Assembly: GCA_012719595.1 (NCBI GenBank)
Contig: JAAYAB010000112.1
Span: 1-51,383, forward strand
DNA from: Bacillota bacterium
GTDB taxonomy: Bacteria > Bacillota > DTU014
Direction: 5' to 3'
DNA: 51,383 nt
Shown here in pieces: positions 35,768 to 44,804 of this stretch; position 1 is the stretch's first letter, and every line of letters begins with the position of its first letter. The notes below the pieces were generated by a model that did no database searches, was not told the origin of the DNA, and saw only the letters and a program-made list of their open reading frames with translations. The translations under genes were made by a program, and so were the position numbers.

Positions 35768-36325
35768 GTGCTCAGCAGACAACCGGGTCTGGTTAGGTGC
35801 ACAAAGCATATCGCAGCGATCAGTATAGTTGGCCTTGTCTACGGCGTACTCTTGTTCGCATTCGTGGATAGCGGGCACGTGGCCGCTCAAGAGCCCTATG
35901 TGTCGGTGGAAGTCGATGTGTCAACCTCTGATCTGACCTCAGAAGGGCACTTCACCCGGCGTGAGATAGACGAGGGATATGCCGAGCTGAGTGGTACCAT
36001 GGAGATCGGGGTTAGGTCTAACTGGTACTGGGGGCTCTCGGTGATTGTGGAGCGGATTTCGTGGCCCAACGGCGCCAGGGAGCCCGACGCGTCGTTTCTG
36101 CAGCTTAGATCAAGGTCGAAGACACAAGAAGCCTGGTCGGACTGGTCATCTTGGGCAGTGCCGACAGAGTGGAAGGCTGTGGGCGACGGAAACGCGACAA
36201 TCGAGGTGAAATACCGCGTCGATCTGAGGGGTCGCCCTGACCTTGAAGCCCCCGATCCGGTGATTCGAGGTCAATACCGGTTCCGTGTCAGGTTCGAACC
36301 GTTCTTGAGAAGCCCGGACCAATAG
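35768..36325 (+). CDS. Small secreted protein, probable fibre subunit B
   Basis: I chose GTG at 35768 (185 aa), preceded by AGGGAGAGG, over a long frame start at 35639 that would bury the signal peptide 60 residues in. The signal segment is IAAISIVGLVYGVLLFAF, ending near VAAQE. The mature part is a predicted beta-sandwich with FTRREIDEG at residues 62-70 and a C-terminal GQYRFRVRFEPF strand. These echo subunit A, so the two are probably distant paralogues. Eighteen bases separate it from the chaperone gene. Family unknown; subunit or adaptor role inferred. Confidence 0.7.
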   Translation: MLSRQPGLVRCTKHIAAISIVGLVYGVLLFAFVDSGHVAAQEPYVSVEVDVSTSDLTSEGHFTRREIDEGYAELSGTMEIGVRSNWYWGLSVIVERISWPNGAREPDASFLQLRSRSKTQEAWSDWSSWAVPTEWKAVGDGNATIEVKYRVDLRGRPDLEAPDPVIRGQYRFRVRFEPFLRSPDQ

Positions 36326-36343
36326 GATGGGAGAGGATCTGCA

Positions 36344-37222
36344 GTGAGCATTAGGGAGTTGCGCTATCGTTTACTTGCATCCGTAGTTGTGCTATGCCTA
36401 GGATTGATGTCTGTGTCGGATCTGGTTTCTGCTGCAGACGAGCCTGACCTCGCTGAGATGGAAGAGATCGGTCCACAGATAGGCGTCTCCACTCTGAACT
36501 TGAACCTCTCCGCCGTACCTGGAGAGATTCTGACGGGCGCGATTGAGGTCCACAACCTGGGCACGGAGCCGGAGGGTGTACAAGTGCTCTTAGCTGACTG
36601 GGAGTATGATCCCTCAGGAGCTGTGTCGATCCACGAACACGGCACGGTTGATCGCAGTCTGGCAGGAATGCTCACCGTCGCTCCGGCGTCGATGATGCTC
36701 AGCCCTGGCGAAACGCGTCCTATCCAATACAGGATTGAGGTGCCGCCGGATAGCGTCGGCTCGTTCTGGGCGATGATCATGGTAAGGTCCGAGCCCAAGG
36801 TCATCAGCAGTTCTGATTTTGGCGAGGGTAGAACGGCCGTCTTTGCTGCATCCAAGACCTACGGGATCAAGCTCATCGTGACTGCTCACTCGGAGTCGGA
36901 AAAGGAGCTCGTCATTGAGGACAGCGCAGTTGAATACCTCGAGGCTGGTGAAGGATCGGTTCTGGAAATACGGAGTCTGGTGACAAATACTGGGTTAGCT
37001 CATCTTGAACTCACGGGAACCGTGAACCTCATCAACGAACATGGCGACTCTGTTGGAGCAGCCCGAATCGGTCGTGCGCGCGTGCTTCCTGGCTACCAGA
37101 GGTTGGTAAGGACGACTCTGGCTGGCCAGCTAGATCCCGGATTCTATGTCGCCGTGGTGGTCCTCGATTTCGGTGGAGACTACCTGGTTGGATCCCAGGT
37201 TGAGTTTGAGATAGGTGAATGA
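36344..37222 (+). CDS. PapD-like periplasmic fimbrial chaperone
   Basis: GTG at 36344 with GAGAGG upstream; 292 aa. A signal peptide (LLASVVVLCLGLMSVSDLVSA) precedes two Ig-like domains. The first has the hallmarks of archaic-type pilus chaperones: VPGEILTGAIEVHNLGTEPEGV, the following DW, RSLAGMLTVAPASMMLSPGETRPI and VGSFWAMIMV. The second (about 185-292) covers EIRSLVTNTGLAHLELTG to the C-terminus. Such chaperones complete the fold of pilin subunits in the periplasm and deliver them to an outer-membrane usher. The two flanking subunit genes and the beta-barrel gene fit that role. A periplasm implies an outer membrane. Confidence 0.75.
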   Translation: MSIRELRYRLLASVVVLCLGLMSVSDLVSAADEPDLAEMEEIGPQIGVSTLNLNLSAVPGEILTGAIEVHNLGTEPEGVQVLLADWEYDPSGAVSIHEHGTVDRSLAGMLTVAPASMMLSPGETRPIQYRIEVPPDSVGSFWAMIMVRSEPKVISSSDFGEGRTAVFAASKTYGIKLIVTAHSESEKELVIEDSAVEYLEAGEGSVLEIRSLVTNTGLAHLELTGTVNLINEHGDSVGAARIGRARVLPGYQRLVRTTLAGQLDPGFYVAVVVLDFGGDYLVGSQVEFEIGE

Positions 37223-37250
37223 GAGCGCTACTTCGTCACGGAGGTGGCAG

Positions 37251-37307
37251 ATGGTGACTACGGCCATTCTGCTAAGGTGCTATGGCGCCTGGGTCGATGC
37301 ACTATGA
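37251..37307 (+). CDS. Possible 18-residue leader peptide coupled to the usher-like gene
   Basis: ATG at 37251 follows GGAGGTGG at ideal distance. It encodes MVTTAILLRCYGAWVDAL, and its TGA overlaps the ATG at 37304 as ATGA. The usher-like start has no ribosome site of its own, so it would be reached by translational coupling. A GTG at 37244 in the usher frame overlaps the SD itself and is unlikely. This is inference. Confidence 0.45.
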   Translation: MVTTAILLRCYGAWVDAL

Positions 37308-40300
37308 GAGGGATTTCTGCGGCCTTAGTGCTGGTTGTCTGCGTCTTGTTTCCTGTAGTAGGTCTTGCCGGCGAAAACGGTCCAGACGCAGTCCGTCTCG
37401 CACTGCCAGAGAGCAGGAGCGCTAACCCGGGCGAGTTCTGCACGTTAGTGTGTCGGCTACATAATGTGAGCTCTGACGATTTAGACTGCCTCGTTGAGGC
37501 GGCAGTCCCAGTCGGATGGAGGGCAACCAGCACAGCTAGCCGCGTGCGAGTTTCAGCTGGCCTTGAGAGACCTGTGTTTGTCACCTTCCAGGTTCCCGAC
37601 ACTGAGGCCGAAGGAGACTACGCCGTCACATTCAGGGTTGTTGACGCGGGGGGCAGGCCTATCGCGGAAGAGCTGACCACTATTCACGTGAATTCAGTCT
37701 ATGGGGTGAGGATTGTTCCTGAGACTCAGGCGATCTGGCTTGAGTCTGGTCAGCCGAGACAGGCCGGCCTGCTTGTGGAGAATTTGGGCAACGCGACCGA
37801 CACCTACACCATATCTGTCACGCATAATACCGAATGGTCGGTCACGGGGCTGCCCAGTTCGGTGACTGTCGGCGCAGGTGAGTCTGTGAGGCTTGGGTTT
37901 GAGGTGTCAGTAGCTCCCGGCGCCGCAGGCGAAGGATCACTCATCGTGATGGTTCAGTCAGAGCATTTGCCCAGACCAGCCATATGTTCCTACTCACTGC
38001 GCCGCGTACATAAGGCAGAGGATCACTCCTGGATCGACTATGGGTGGCGGATTCCGGCAGAGGCTTCGCTCTCTGCAGTAGCCGGGCAGTCCAGCGATTC
38101 GATCAAGGTTACGGGACGTCTCTCGGCTCACGGCACTTACTACGATCGGTACAGCTTGGGTCTAGGAATAGCATCCGCCGACCTAGAGAAGGGCGTTTCT
38201 TCGTATTACCTCCAATACAAGGATAAGGTCAGAGAGTTCGGTGTAGGCCATGTAGGGCAGCATCTTGGTCCACTCGGACTGATGCGTGGAGTTGGGTTGT
38301 CATGGCTGTTCAGGTTCGGCGAGGGTACCCTGGCTGGGTTCGTCGGGCATAGGGAGGGAGTGCGGCGAACCGGTGTCGTAGCCAGTTATGCCCCTAGCTC
38401 GAGCGTGCGGGTGGCCGGTGCTGCTTCGTACGTTGACAACGATGGCATCGCATCACAGCGTCTCGGAATAGAGGTAGGTGCCTTGCTGGGGAAGAGACTA
38501 GAACTGAGTGCCAGGGTCGTTCACAGTCGCCAGGGCAGCTCCTCGGGGGGATTCTCGGCCTCTGCCTCGGCCCGAGTCACCCACCCAACCGGCTTCGTTC
38601 AGGGCAGTGCTTCCATCGCTGAGGCGACATACGCGGGAGAAGGTGCCGACCGCGCTGGGGTCGGGCTCAACGCAGGGAAGCAGCTAGCGAAGAGTCTGTA
38701 CGCAGGAGTGTCACTCTCAGCATCGCGAGACAACATCGCTGGAGACCAGTCAAAGCCTTCTCATGCATACTACAGTGCGTCTCTGACAGGCAGCACAACG
38801 TTGCTCGATCTGGTGACGCTGTCTGCGTCAGTTGGCGGCAGTCAACAGGTTGATCTTGCGTCAAACCAGGCGATCTCCGATTCGCGCAGAGCGACCGTCG
38901 GAACCTCGTGCAGTATCGGCAGGGTCTCTCTGTGGCTTCAGGCACACAACGAGACACGGAGGGATCTGGTATCCGGCCAAATCGACGATCTGTCTGCCTA
39001 TTCTGCGCGCCTCCAGTATCGGACGCCTACCTGGCTTAGCTGGGTATATGGACAGGTGGCGAACTCACCCAGTATCGTGCCAAAAGGAGATTTGCTCTCG
39101 CGGGCGAGCGCCGGTTTGATGTATAGCCCGCAAGGCAGCGGCCTGTCACTGTGGATCAAGTGGACTGAGAAGATCCCGCTTCCAGATGTCTCCGAGAAGC
39201 TGCCCGAGTCTGAGATAGAGCTGGGAGGCATGTATCGCACCGGGAAGTGGGACTGGCACATAACAGGGACTCACTGTAGGGAAGAGCTTGGCGCGGAGCC
39301 ATGGTCGGCCGAGCTGAGTCTCGGCGTCGGCTATGCCGTAGCACAGGACTTCGAAGTGGGTCTCGATGTCACGAAGTCATGGTCATCTAGCGGGACCGAG
39401 GATATGGTCCTTGGACTATCCTTGACAAAGCGCTTTGCACTGCCTATCCCCGGCATACAGGCCTATGCTCTTGTCGAAGGCGTCGCTTACATCGATCTCA
39501 ATAGCAATGGGGTCTGGGATGATGATGATCTGCCCGTGCCCGGTGTCGTCATGAAGGTGGACACCATCAGGGCACGCACGAATGAAGAAGGACGCTATGC
39601 GTTTCCGCCTCTGGAGCCCGGGCCGTACACACTGATAGTTGAAAGCATTCCAGGGGGTCTCGAATGCGTCACGCCTATGCCGATCGAGATCGATGTTTCT
39701 CCGGATGAGACACTGTGGATCGCGGTTCAGTTGGCCGAGGTATCATCTGCATTCGGGAGAGTCCAGGTTTCACCTGATGGCAAGACAAGCGAGCTTGGAG
39801 GCACCGGAGTGCCCGGAGTCGTCGTAGTCGCAGTTGGGCAGGAGGGGAGCTATCGCACCGTAACCAACAGTGAGGGCGCGTACTACCTGCAAGTCCCGCC
39901 CGGAGACTACTCGCTGACTCTGGATGTCAGGTCTTTGCCGCCTCGCTATACTTTGACGACTGCCTCGCATGTCAAGGTATCGCTGAGCAAGGGTGAGCGT
40001 CAGCAGGTCCACTTCGGCATTGCCCCGAGAGCCAGGGAGATAGTGTTTACGTCGGGAGCATCAGCATCCACGCCTCCTGTCATTTCGGTCAGTACACCGC
40101 TGGGATCGGTTCAGCCGGGAGAGGTCGGCCAGCTCACAGTCTCATCCGACCAGAAGCTGATATCGGTCGTAGCCAAGATCCGTGGCGTGGAGGGGTTGCC
40201 TGAGGTTTCATTCTGGTCCACAGACGGGGGAATGACGTGGTCCGGGCCTTTGTACGTGCCTGATGTGCCCGCAGATGCCTGCGTCATCGAGATCGTAGTG

Positions 40301-40378
40301 AGGGACAGTCGAGGGAAGTCATGGACCAACCAGTACGACACGCGGCTGGCACCGGTACAGCAAGCACCGGCACGGTAG
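37304..40378 (+). CDS. Usher-like outer-membrane beta-barrel protein with Ig and SdrD-B-like domains
   Basis: ATG at 37304 gives 1024 aa with a clean signal peptide (MRGISAALVLVVCVLFPVVGLA). Residues of roughly 25-235 form two NEW3/Ig-like domains (LVENLGNATDTYTISV). About 242-722 shows alternating short amphipathic strands rich in Gly, Ser and aromatics (GRLSAHGTYYDRYSLGLGIA), as expected for a large beta-barrel. About 724-805 is an SdrD-B/carboxypeptidase-regulatory domain with a DLNSNGVWDDDD calcium-type loop. A second such domain follows (about 810-905), then an Ig domain (about 920-1010). The barrel plus soluble Ig domains resembles an usher but the order is not classical. A secreted porin or other outer-membrane translocon is the alternative. 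Confidence 0.65.
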   Translation: MRGISAALVLVVCVLFPVVGLAGENGPDAVRLALPESRSANPGEFCTLVCRLHNVSSDDLDCLVEAAVPVGWRATSTASRVRVSAGLERPVFVTFQVPDTEAEGDYAVTFRVVDAGGRPIAEELTTIHVNSVYGVRIVPETQAIWLESGQPRQAGLLVENLGNATDTYTISVTHNTEWSVTGLPSSVTVGAGESVRLGFEVSVAPGAAGEGSLIVMVQSEHLPRPAICSYSLRRVHKAEDHSWIDYGWRIPAEASLSAVAGQSSDSIKVTGRLSAHGTYYDRYSLGLGIASADLEKGVSSYYLQYKDKVREFGVGHVGQHLGPLGLMRGVGLSWLFRFGEGTLAGFVGHREGVRRTGVVASYAPSSSVRVAGAASYVDNDGIASQRLGIEVGALLGKRLELSARVVHSRQGSSSGGFSASASARVTHPTGFVQGSASIAEATYAGEGADRAGVGLNAGKQLAKSLYAGVSLSASRDNIAGDQSKPSHAYYSASLTGSTTLLDLVTLSASVGGSQQVDLASNQAISDSRRATVGTSCSIGRVSLWLQAHNETRRDLVSGQIDDLSAYSARLQYRTPTWLSWVYGQVANSPSIVPKGDLLSRASAGLMYSPQGSGLSLWIKWTEKIPLPDVSEKLPESEIELGGMYRTGKWDWHITGTHCREELGAEPWSAELSLGVGYAVAQDFEVGLDVTKSWSSSGTEDMVLGLSLTKRFALPIPGIQAYALVEGVAYIDLNSNGVWDDDDLPVPGVVMKVDTIRARTNEEGRYAFPPLEPGPYTLIVESIPGGLECVTPMPIEIDVSPDETLWIAVQLAEVSSAFGRVQVSPDGKTSELGGTGVPGVVVVAVGQEGSYRTVTNSEGAYYLQVPPGDYSLTLDVRSLPPRYTLTTASHVKVSLSKGERQQVHFGIAPRAREIVFTSGASASTPPVISVSTPLGSVQPGEVGQLTVSSDQKLISVVAKIRGVEGLPEVSFWSTDGGMTWSGPLYVPDVPADACVIEIVVRDSRGKSWTNQYDTRLAPVQQAPAR

Positions 40379-40487
40379 ACGAAGCCGGATTCGAAATCCC
40401 GGTTGCCGTGGTTCCGGGCGCCTGCCTGTGACATCACCCACCTGGCTGTACAACGGTGCGAAGAGAGTTCGCTCGGTTCCACGTGAT

Positions 40488-40520
40488 GGCGGAGCAAAGT
40501 AGAAAGCTCCGCCTGTTTCA
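40488..40520 (+). terminator. Intrinsic terminator of the chaperone/usher-like operon
   Basis: GGCGGAGC and GCTCCGCC form an 8-bp stem around a 10-nt A-rich loop, followed by TGTTTCAT. It lies 110 bp past the usher-like stop. Confidence 0.65.
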
Positions 40521-40587
40521 TGTCCTGCCTCGTTGCGGTGTTCCATCTGCCTCGCAAGGGTTGCGGGCGCCTTGCGCCGTGCATGCT

Positions 40588-40638
40588 ATAGGTGCACCAA
40601 CTGACTGCGCGCGGTGCCGGACATCAGATAGGTGCACC
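40588..40638. repeat. Two 11-bp direct repeats containing a palindrome, exactly 40 bp apart
   Basis: ATAGGTGCACC occurs at 40588-40598 and 40628-40638. Its GGTGCACC core is a perfect palindrome. It lies in the convergent intergenic gap near the end of the ABC exporter gene; function unknown. Confidence 0.45.
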
Positions 40639-40661
40639 GGTCCATCTGCTTAACGGACCGG
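40637..40661 (-). terminator. Hairpin directly after the ABC exporter gene
   Basis: CCGGTCC and GGACCGG form a 7-bp stem with an 11-nt loop, starting immediately beyond the exporter stop codon on the minus strand. No T-run follows, so termination efficiency is doubtful. Confidence 0.35.
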
Positions 40662-42398
40662 CTACCCAACGTCAGAGAGCAGCTCAAACTGCGAGTGGTA
40701 CAGCCTCGCATAGATGCCGTCGCGGGCAAGAAGTTCTCTGTGAGTGCCCATCTCCTGAATGCGACCTTCCTCGAGCACCACTATCAGGTCGGCGTTTTGC
40801 ACTGTAGACAGCCGATGGGCGATCACCAGAGTGGTCCGTCCCTCGGAGAGCCTGGCTAGAGACGCCTGGATCTGCCTCTCCGTCACTGTGTCCAAAGAGG
40901 AAGTGGCCTCATCCAGAATCAGAATCGGCGGGTTCTTGAGGAACACTCGGGCTATGGACACTCGCTGCTTCTGTCCACCGGACAGCTTGATGCCTCTTTC
41001 TCCGACGTAGGTGTCGTACTTGTCCGGAAGAGAGTCGATGAAGGCATGGATGTTGGCGTTCTTCGCAGCCTCGATTATCTCTTCGTCAGTGGCGGTCGGC
41101 CTTCCGTAGAGGATGTTTTCCTTGATGGTGCCCGTGAACAGGAAAACATCCTGCTGAACGAGTCCGATAGCCTTTCTCAGGTCTTCGAGCTTGATGTCTC
41201 TGACGTCCGTACCGTCGATCAGAATCTGGCCGGATGCCACGTCGTAGAACCTCGGTATCAAGCGGCAGAGTGTCGTCTTGCCTCCGCCGGACGAGCCGAC
41301 TAGAGCTACAGTCTGACCCGGGCGTATGTCGAGACTGATGCCGTGCAGAACGGACTCTGATTCTGCGTACTCGAAGGAGACGTCGCGAATCTCTATGTGA
41401 CCCTTGACCTCAGTGAGAGGCTTGGCGTCCGGGCGGTCGACTATGCTCGGCCGCGCCGCCATCAGCTCAACGAACCGGTCGAACCCCGACATGCCCGACT
41501 GGTACTGCTGCGTGAAGGCAGTCAACCTGCGAATCGGCTGCAGAAAGAGGCCGATTGACACCAGATACGTCATCAAATCTGCGTAGTCTATCAGCCCGCG
41601 ATACACGTAGAAGGCGCCGGCACACAGGACTGCCAAGTTTAGCACATTCGTCAGGAAGTCGAGCCCTGAGGTATACTCGGCCATACGCTTCATCGCCACT
41701 TCTCGGGCGATTCGGAACAGGTTGTTGGATTGATCGAATCTGCACATTTCGTAGTCTTCATTGGTGAAGCTCTTGGTTTCTCTCATCCCGGACAAGCTGT
41801 TCTCGAGATCAGCGTTAACCTCGGCTATGCTTTCGCGCTCCATCCTGAACGCATCGTACATCCTCTTTCGATAGCTCATCGCAAACCAGCCTATGACCGG
41901 AACACAGAGAAACACAATCACTGTGAGCTGCAGGTTTATGGTAGACAGGTACGCAAACGATCCGATGAGCATCAGGGTGGCAATGAACAGGTCCTCCGGC
42001 CCGTGGTGGGCAAGTTCCGACACCTCGCGCAAGTCGTTGACTATGCGTGACATGAGGTAGCCCACCTTGGTGTTGTCGAAGAACTTGACATCCAGCGTCT
42101 GCAGGTGTGAGAAGAGGTCTTTCCGCATTCTGTATTCCATCCGCACGCCCACGACATGTCCCCAGTAGTTGACGATATACTGGAAGCCCAGCCTTGCCAG
42201 GTAGAGTGCCGTCATCGCAGCAGTCAGGATGATTATCATCCTGAGCTCCCTGTTCGGGATGAGATCCTTGGTCAGTATGCGAGTGAAGATCGGAAACGTC
42301 AGATCCATCACAGCAATGCAGCTCGCGGCAAACATGTCGAGAGCGAACAGCCAGGGCTCATATCGGTAGTACGATACGAACTTCTTGAGTCTATCCAT
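40662..42398 (-). CDS. MsbA-type ABC exporter (fused permease and ATPase)
   Basis: I chose ATG at 42398 (578 aa), preceded by AAAGGAGAC on the minus strand; an upstream ATG at 42458 lacks a site. The N-terminal 310 residues hold six transmembrane spans ([39 protein letters not shown] and others). The ATPase domain has Walker [12 protein letters not shown]-loop in [10 protein letters not shown], signature LSGGQKQR, Walker [10 protein letters not shown], and H-loop IAHRLST. All key residues are intact. It should act as a homodimer or heterodimer exporting a lipid, drug or peptide. Its substrate is unknown. It lies 152 bp after the broken gerB and may be transcribed separately. Confidence 0.95.
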   Translation of the reverse strand: MDRLKKFVSYYRYEPWLFALDMFAASCIAVMDLTFPIFTRILTKDLIPNRELRMIIILTAAMTALYLARLGFQYIVNYWGHVVGVRMEYRMRKDLFSHLQTLDVKFFDNTKVGYLMSRIVNDLREVSELAHHGPEDLFIATLMLIGSFAYLSTINLQLTVIVFLCVPVIGWFAMSYRKRMYDAFRMERESIAEVNADLENSLSGMRETKSFTNEDYEMCRFDQSNNLFRIAREVAMKRMAEYTSGLDFLTNVLNLAVLCAGAFYVYRGLIDYADLMTYLVSIGLFLQPIRRLTAFTQQYQSGMSGFDRFVELMAARPSIVDRPDAKPLTEVKGHIEIRDVSFEYAESESVLHGISLDIRPGQTVALVGSSGGGKTTLCRLIPRFYDVASGQILIDGTDVRDIKLEDLRKAIGLVQQDVFLFTGTIKENILYGRPTATDEEIIEAAKNANIHAFIDSLPDKYDTYVGERGIKLSGGQKQRVSIARVFLKNPPILILDEATSSLDTVTERQIQASLARLSEGRTTLVIAHRLSTVQNADLIVVLEEGRIQEMGTHRELLARDGIYARLYHSQFELLSDVG

Positions 42399-42550
42399 AG
42401 AGCTAGTGTCTCCTTTGGGCAAGTCATTGGTGGTCTTGGGAAATGCGCTGATTACCACTGGTAATCTTCAAGAAGGGTGCCAGATATCCTGCTGAGCGCT
42501 GTACGAGGAAGCGAGCTGTCGCGGCTTACGGTGAAGCAAGATGCTGCGGC

Positions 42551-43660
42551 CTACCTTCCTCGAGTCCTCAGGAGCGCGGGCAGCAGCCGCCGGAAGACAT
42601 ATCCTAGTCCCACAGCGCTGATGATGAATATGACTATTGCAGTCGAGAAGGGCCCCCACACGTCGTGCAGGTACTCACGGAACGTCATCCGCTGCTCGAA
42701 GAAGATGGTGCTGAAGACAGTCGCAAGCGCAGCGTACGGATATGCAAGGCTCTTGTGGCTCTCGAGCCCAAAGACCTGTCTGGTGGCAACGGCGGCAGCC
42801 CAGATGAATGCAGCCAGTTTCACGGCTGCGACCCATGTCCAGAGCACCATCACGATTGATTCCGTCCGCTCTATGAACTCGCCGAGAGCTATCATCTGTG
42901 TCAGTCTCAATGTGGGAAGGGTGCTGTCCAGAGCATTGGGACCCAACACGACAGTAAGCGACACAGCGACCGTCAGCGCAGTCAATCCCGTTACCGTAAC
43001 TGCCCAGGCTATGTACGTGCCGGCCCTGTTTGGCTAGTCGAGGTGAGGGATGATCAGGGCGGCGAGGATGAACTGCGAGTAGAAAGCCAGTGATTCCGCG
43101 ACCGGGGGTATGAGGTCACGCAATTGGCCTGGAAACAGTGGCAGCAAGCGGTCAAATCTCATTGCATCATATGGCAGCAGAGCTATCAGCGCCGTGCTGA
43201 CGAGTGCGAAGAAGAGGATTGCTTCTCCCAATCTCGCCGTCACCTCGATGCCGTGGCGTGCAGCCGTCGCGGAAACAAGTGCGAGGACTGCCACGAAGAT
43301 GACCGTCGGAGTCTTGGGCATTGTGGCCACGACGAATGCGTCGGCCACTTCCCTCGCGACCTGTGCGGATACTATTAGGAAGTACCATATCAGCAGCACA
43401 CCGACGGCTTTCCCGAGCACGGGTCCAAGGTAGTCCTGGGCATACTGCACGATACTGTGATTGGGATGGGCTTGGCCGAGCTTGGTGATGACGAATACGG
43501 CTGGCAGGCTTAGTGCGATCGCGAGAATCATGCCGATCCATGCATGTTGAATGTAGGTCAACTGATGCACGGCAGGAAACGTTATCGTTATCGGGACTAG
43601 TCTCATGAGGACCAGAACCGCAAACAACTGCCTTCCCGTGATCTTGGTATGCTGAATCAT
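42551..43660 (-). pseudogene. Second GerB-type spore germination permease gene, split by an in-frame TAG
   Basis: ATG at 43660 overlaps the stop of the preceding gerB (ATGA). The frame runs to 42551 apart from TAG at codon 209 (43036-43034). Both halves are intact GerB-like: ITGRQLFAVLVLMRLVP to LIIPHLD before the stop, and VVLGPNALDSTLPT with FIWAAAVATRQVFG after it. The paralogue reads PHLDSPRSG at this point, where this gene reads PHLD-stop-PNRAG. A TCG-to-TAG change would explain it. The product would lack roughly half its transmembrane helices. The remaining coding quality suggests a recent event. GerB proteins sense germinants with GerA and GerC in the spore inner membrane. Confidence 0.88.
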
Positions 43661-44754
43661 CCTGGGTTTGTCTCCTTTCGCCGGTCTGCTATGGCGATGA
43701 ACAGGCTCAGACCGGTCACGAGGACGGCAGTCGCCGCGGAGAAGATGACCCACGGGCCGGTGGAGAAATCGAAGAACCTGAAGGTGGTGTTCAAGCTGGT
43801 CAGGCTGAACAGCGAGACTATCCAACCCAGTGGGTAGGCAATGGCTGCGCTGGTTCTCAGCGAGAAAGCCTCTCCGATTGCCTCGGCCGCGGCCCAGATA
43901 AAGACTGCTGCGGTGGTGGCAGCCCCGGTCGTCCACACGACCATCATCAAGACCTCGAAGCGCTCGAAGAAGGTTCCGATGCTTGCCGTTCGGGCCAAAG
44001 CAAATGCGTGCAGTACAATTGCGTTGGTTGTAGGACCGAATGTGCTGATCATTGCAATGCACATGATGACGATCAAGGCACCGCAAATCAGCAAGGCCGC
44101 GAGGGAGTTGGCGATGCCGGACCTTGGCGAGTCGAGGTGAGGCAGCAGCATTGCGATGACAGTGAACATGGTGAAGTAGCTGAAGACGCTGCTGACCGGA
44201 GCGACCAGGTCCCCATAGCCGCCGGGGAGGAATATGGGCCTTAGGTAGCCGAAGTCCATCCGGTTGACGGAGAACACCGCGATCGACAGGAGAGCGGTCA
44301 CAACAGCGGGTGCCAGGACCTCTGAGAGACGGCCCACCACTTCCAACCCTCTTCGCGCTGCGTTGGCTGCCAGAAAGGCAAGTACCACAACGAAGACGAG
44401 CATGGGCGTGTCCGGCATGATCGCGGTTGAGAACGAGTTCCCCACAGAACCCAGAACCATCAGAGGTATAAGGAGGAAGAAGATCGTAATCCAAACGCAG
44501 ACGATCGTGCCCACCGGCTTGCCGAGGACTCTGCGAGTACGAGCGAAGAAGGTCTCTCCCGGCCGTCCCGCACTCGCCTTGGCTACCAGATAGACCAGAG
44601 GAACTGCGAGGGCGGTGCCGATGAGGTCTGCGATCAGGCCGATTGTCGGTATACGCACTATATTCAAGGTGGTGCAGTTCAGTGTCTGAGGCGTCATGCG
44701 AACGAGCACCAGGAGAGAGATCAGCTGCCGCTGTGTGATTCTTACGTGATTCAT
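43657..44754 (-). CDS. GerB-type spore germination permease (GerAB family)
   Basis: ATG at 44754 on the minus strand with AAAGGGG upstream; 365 aa, the family's usual size. Ten or so hydrophobic helices are visible, with ITQRQLISLLVLVRMTPQTL at the N-terminus, LVFVVVLAFLAANAARRGLEVVGR, and AAVFIWAAAEAIGEAF near the C-terminus. GerB proteins are APC-superfamily-related and carry the nutrient-binding site of germinant receptors. It lies 50 bp after gerC2 and overlaps the second gerB by 4 nt. Confidence 0.93.
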   Translation of the reverse strand: MNHVRITQRQLISLLVLVRMTPQTLNCTTLNIVRIPTIGLIADLIGTALAVPLVYLVAKASAGRPGETFFARTRRVLGKPVGTIVCVWITIFFLLIPLMVLGSVGNSFSTAIMPDTPMLVFVVVLAFLAANAARRGLEVVGRLSEVLAPAVVTALLSIAVFSVNRMDFGYLRPIFLPGGYGDLVAPVSSVFSYFTMFTVIAMLLPHLDSPRSGIANSLAALLICGALIVIMCIAMISTFGPTTNAIVLHAFALARTASIGTFFERFEVLMMVVWTTGAATTAAVFIWAAAEAIGEAFSLRTSAAIAYPLGWIVSLFSLTSLNTTFRFFDFSTGPWVIFSAATAVLVTGLSLFIAIADRRKETNPG

Positions 44755-44804
44755 CCGCTACCCCTTTGCTGCTGCATCGTGCGGCGCAGTCTTGGCCCTA
44801 CACT

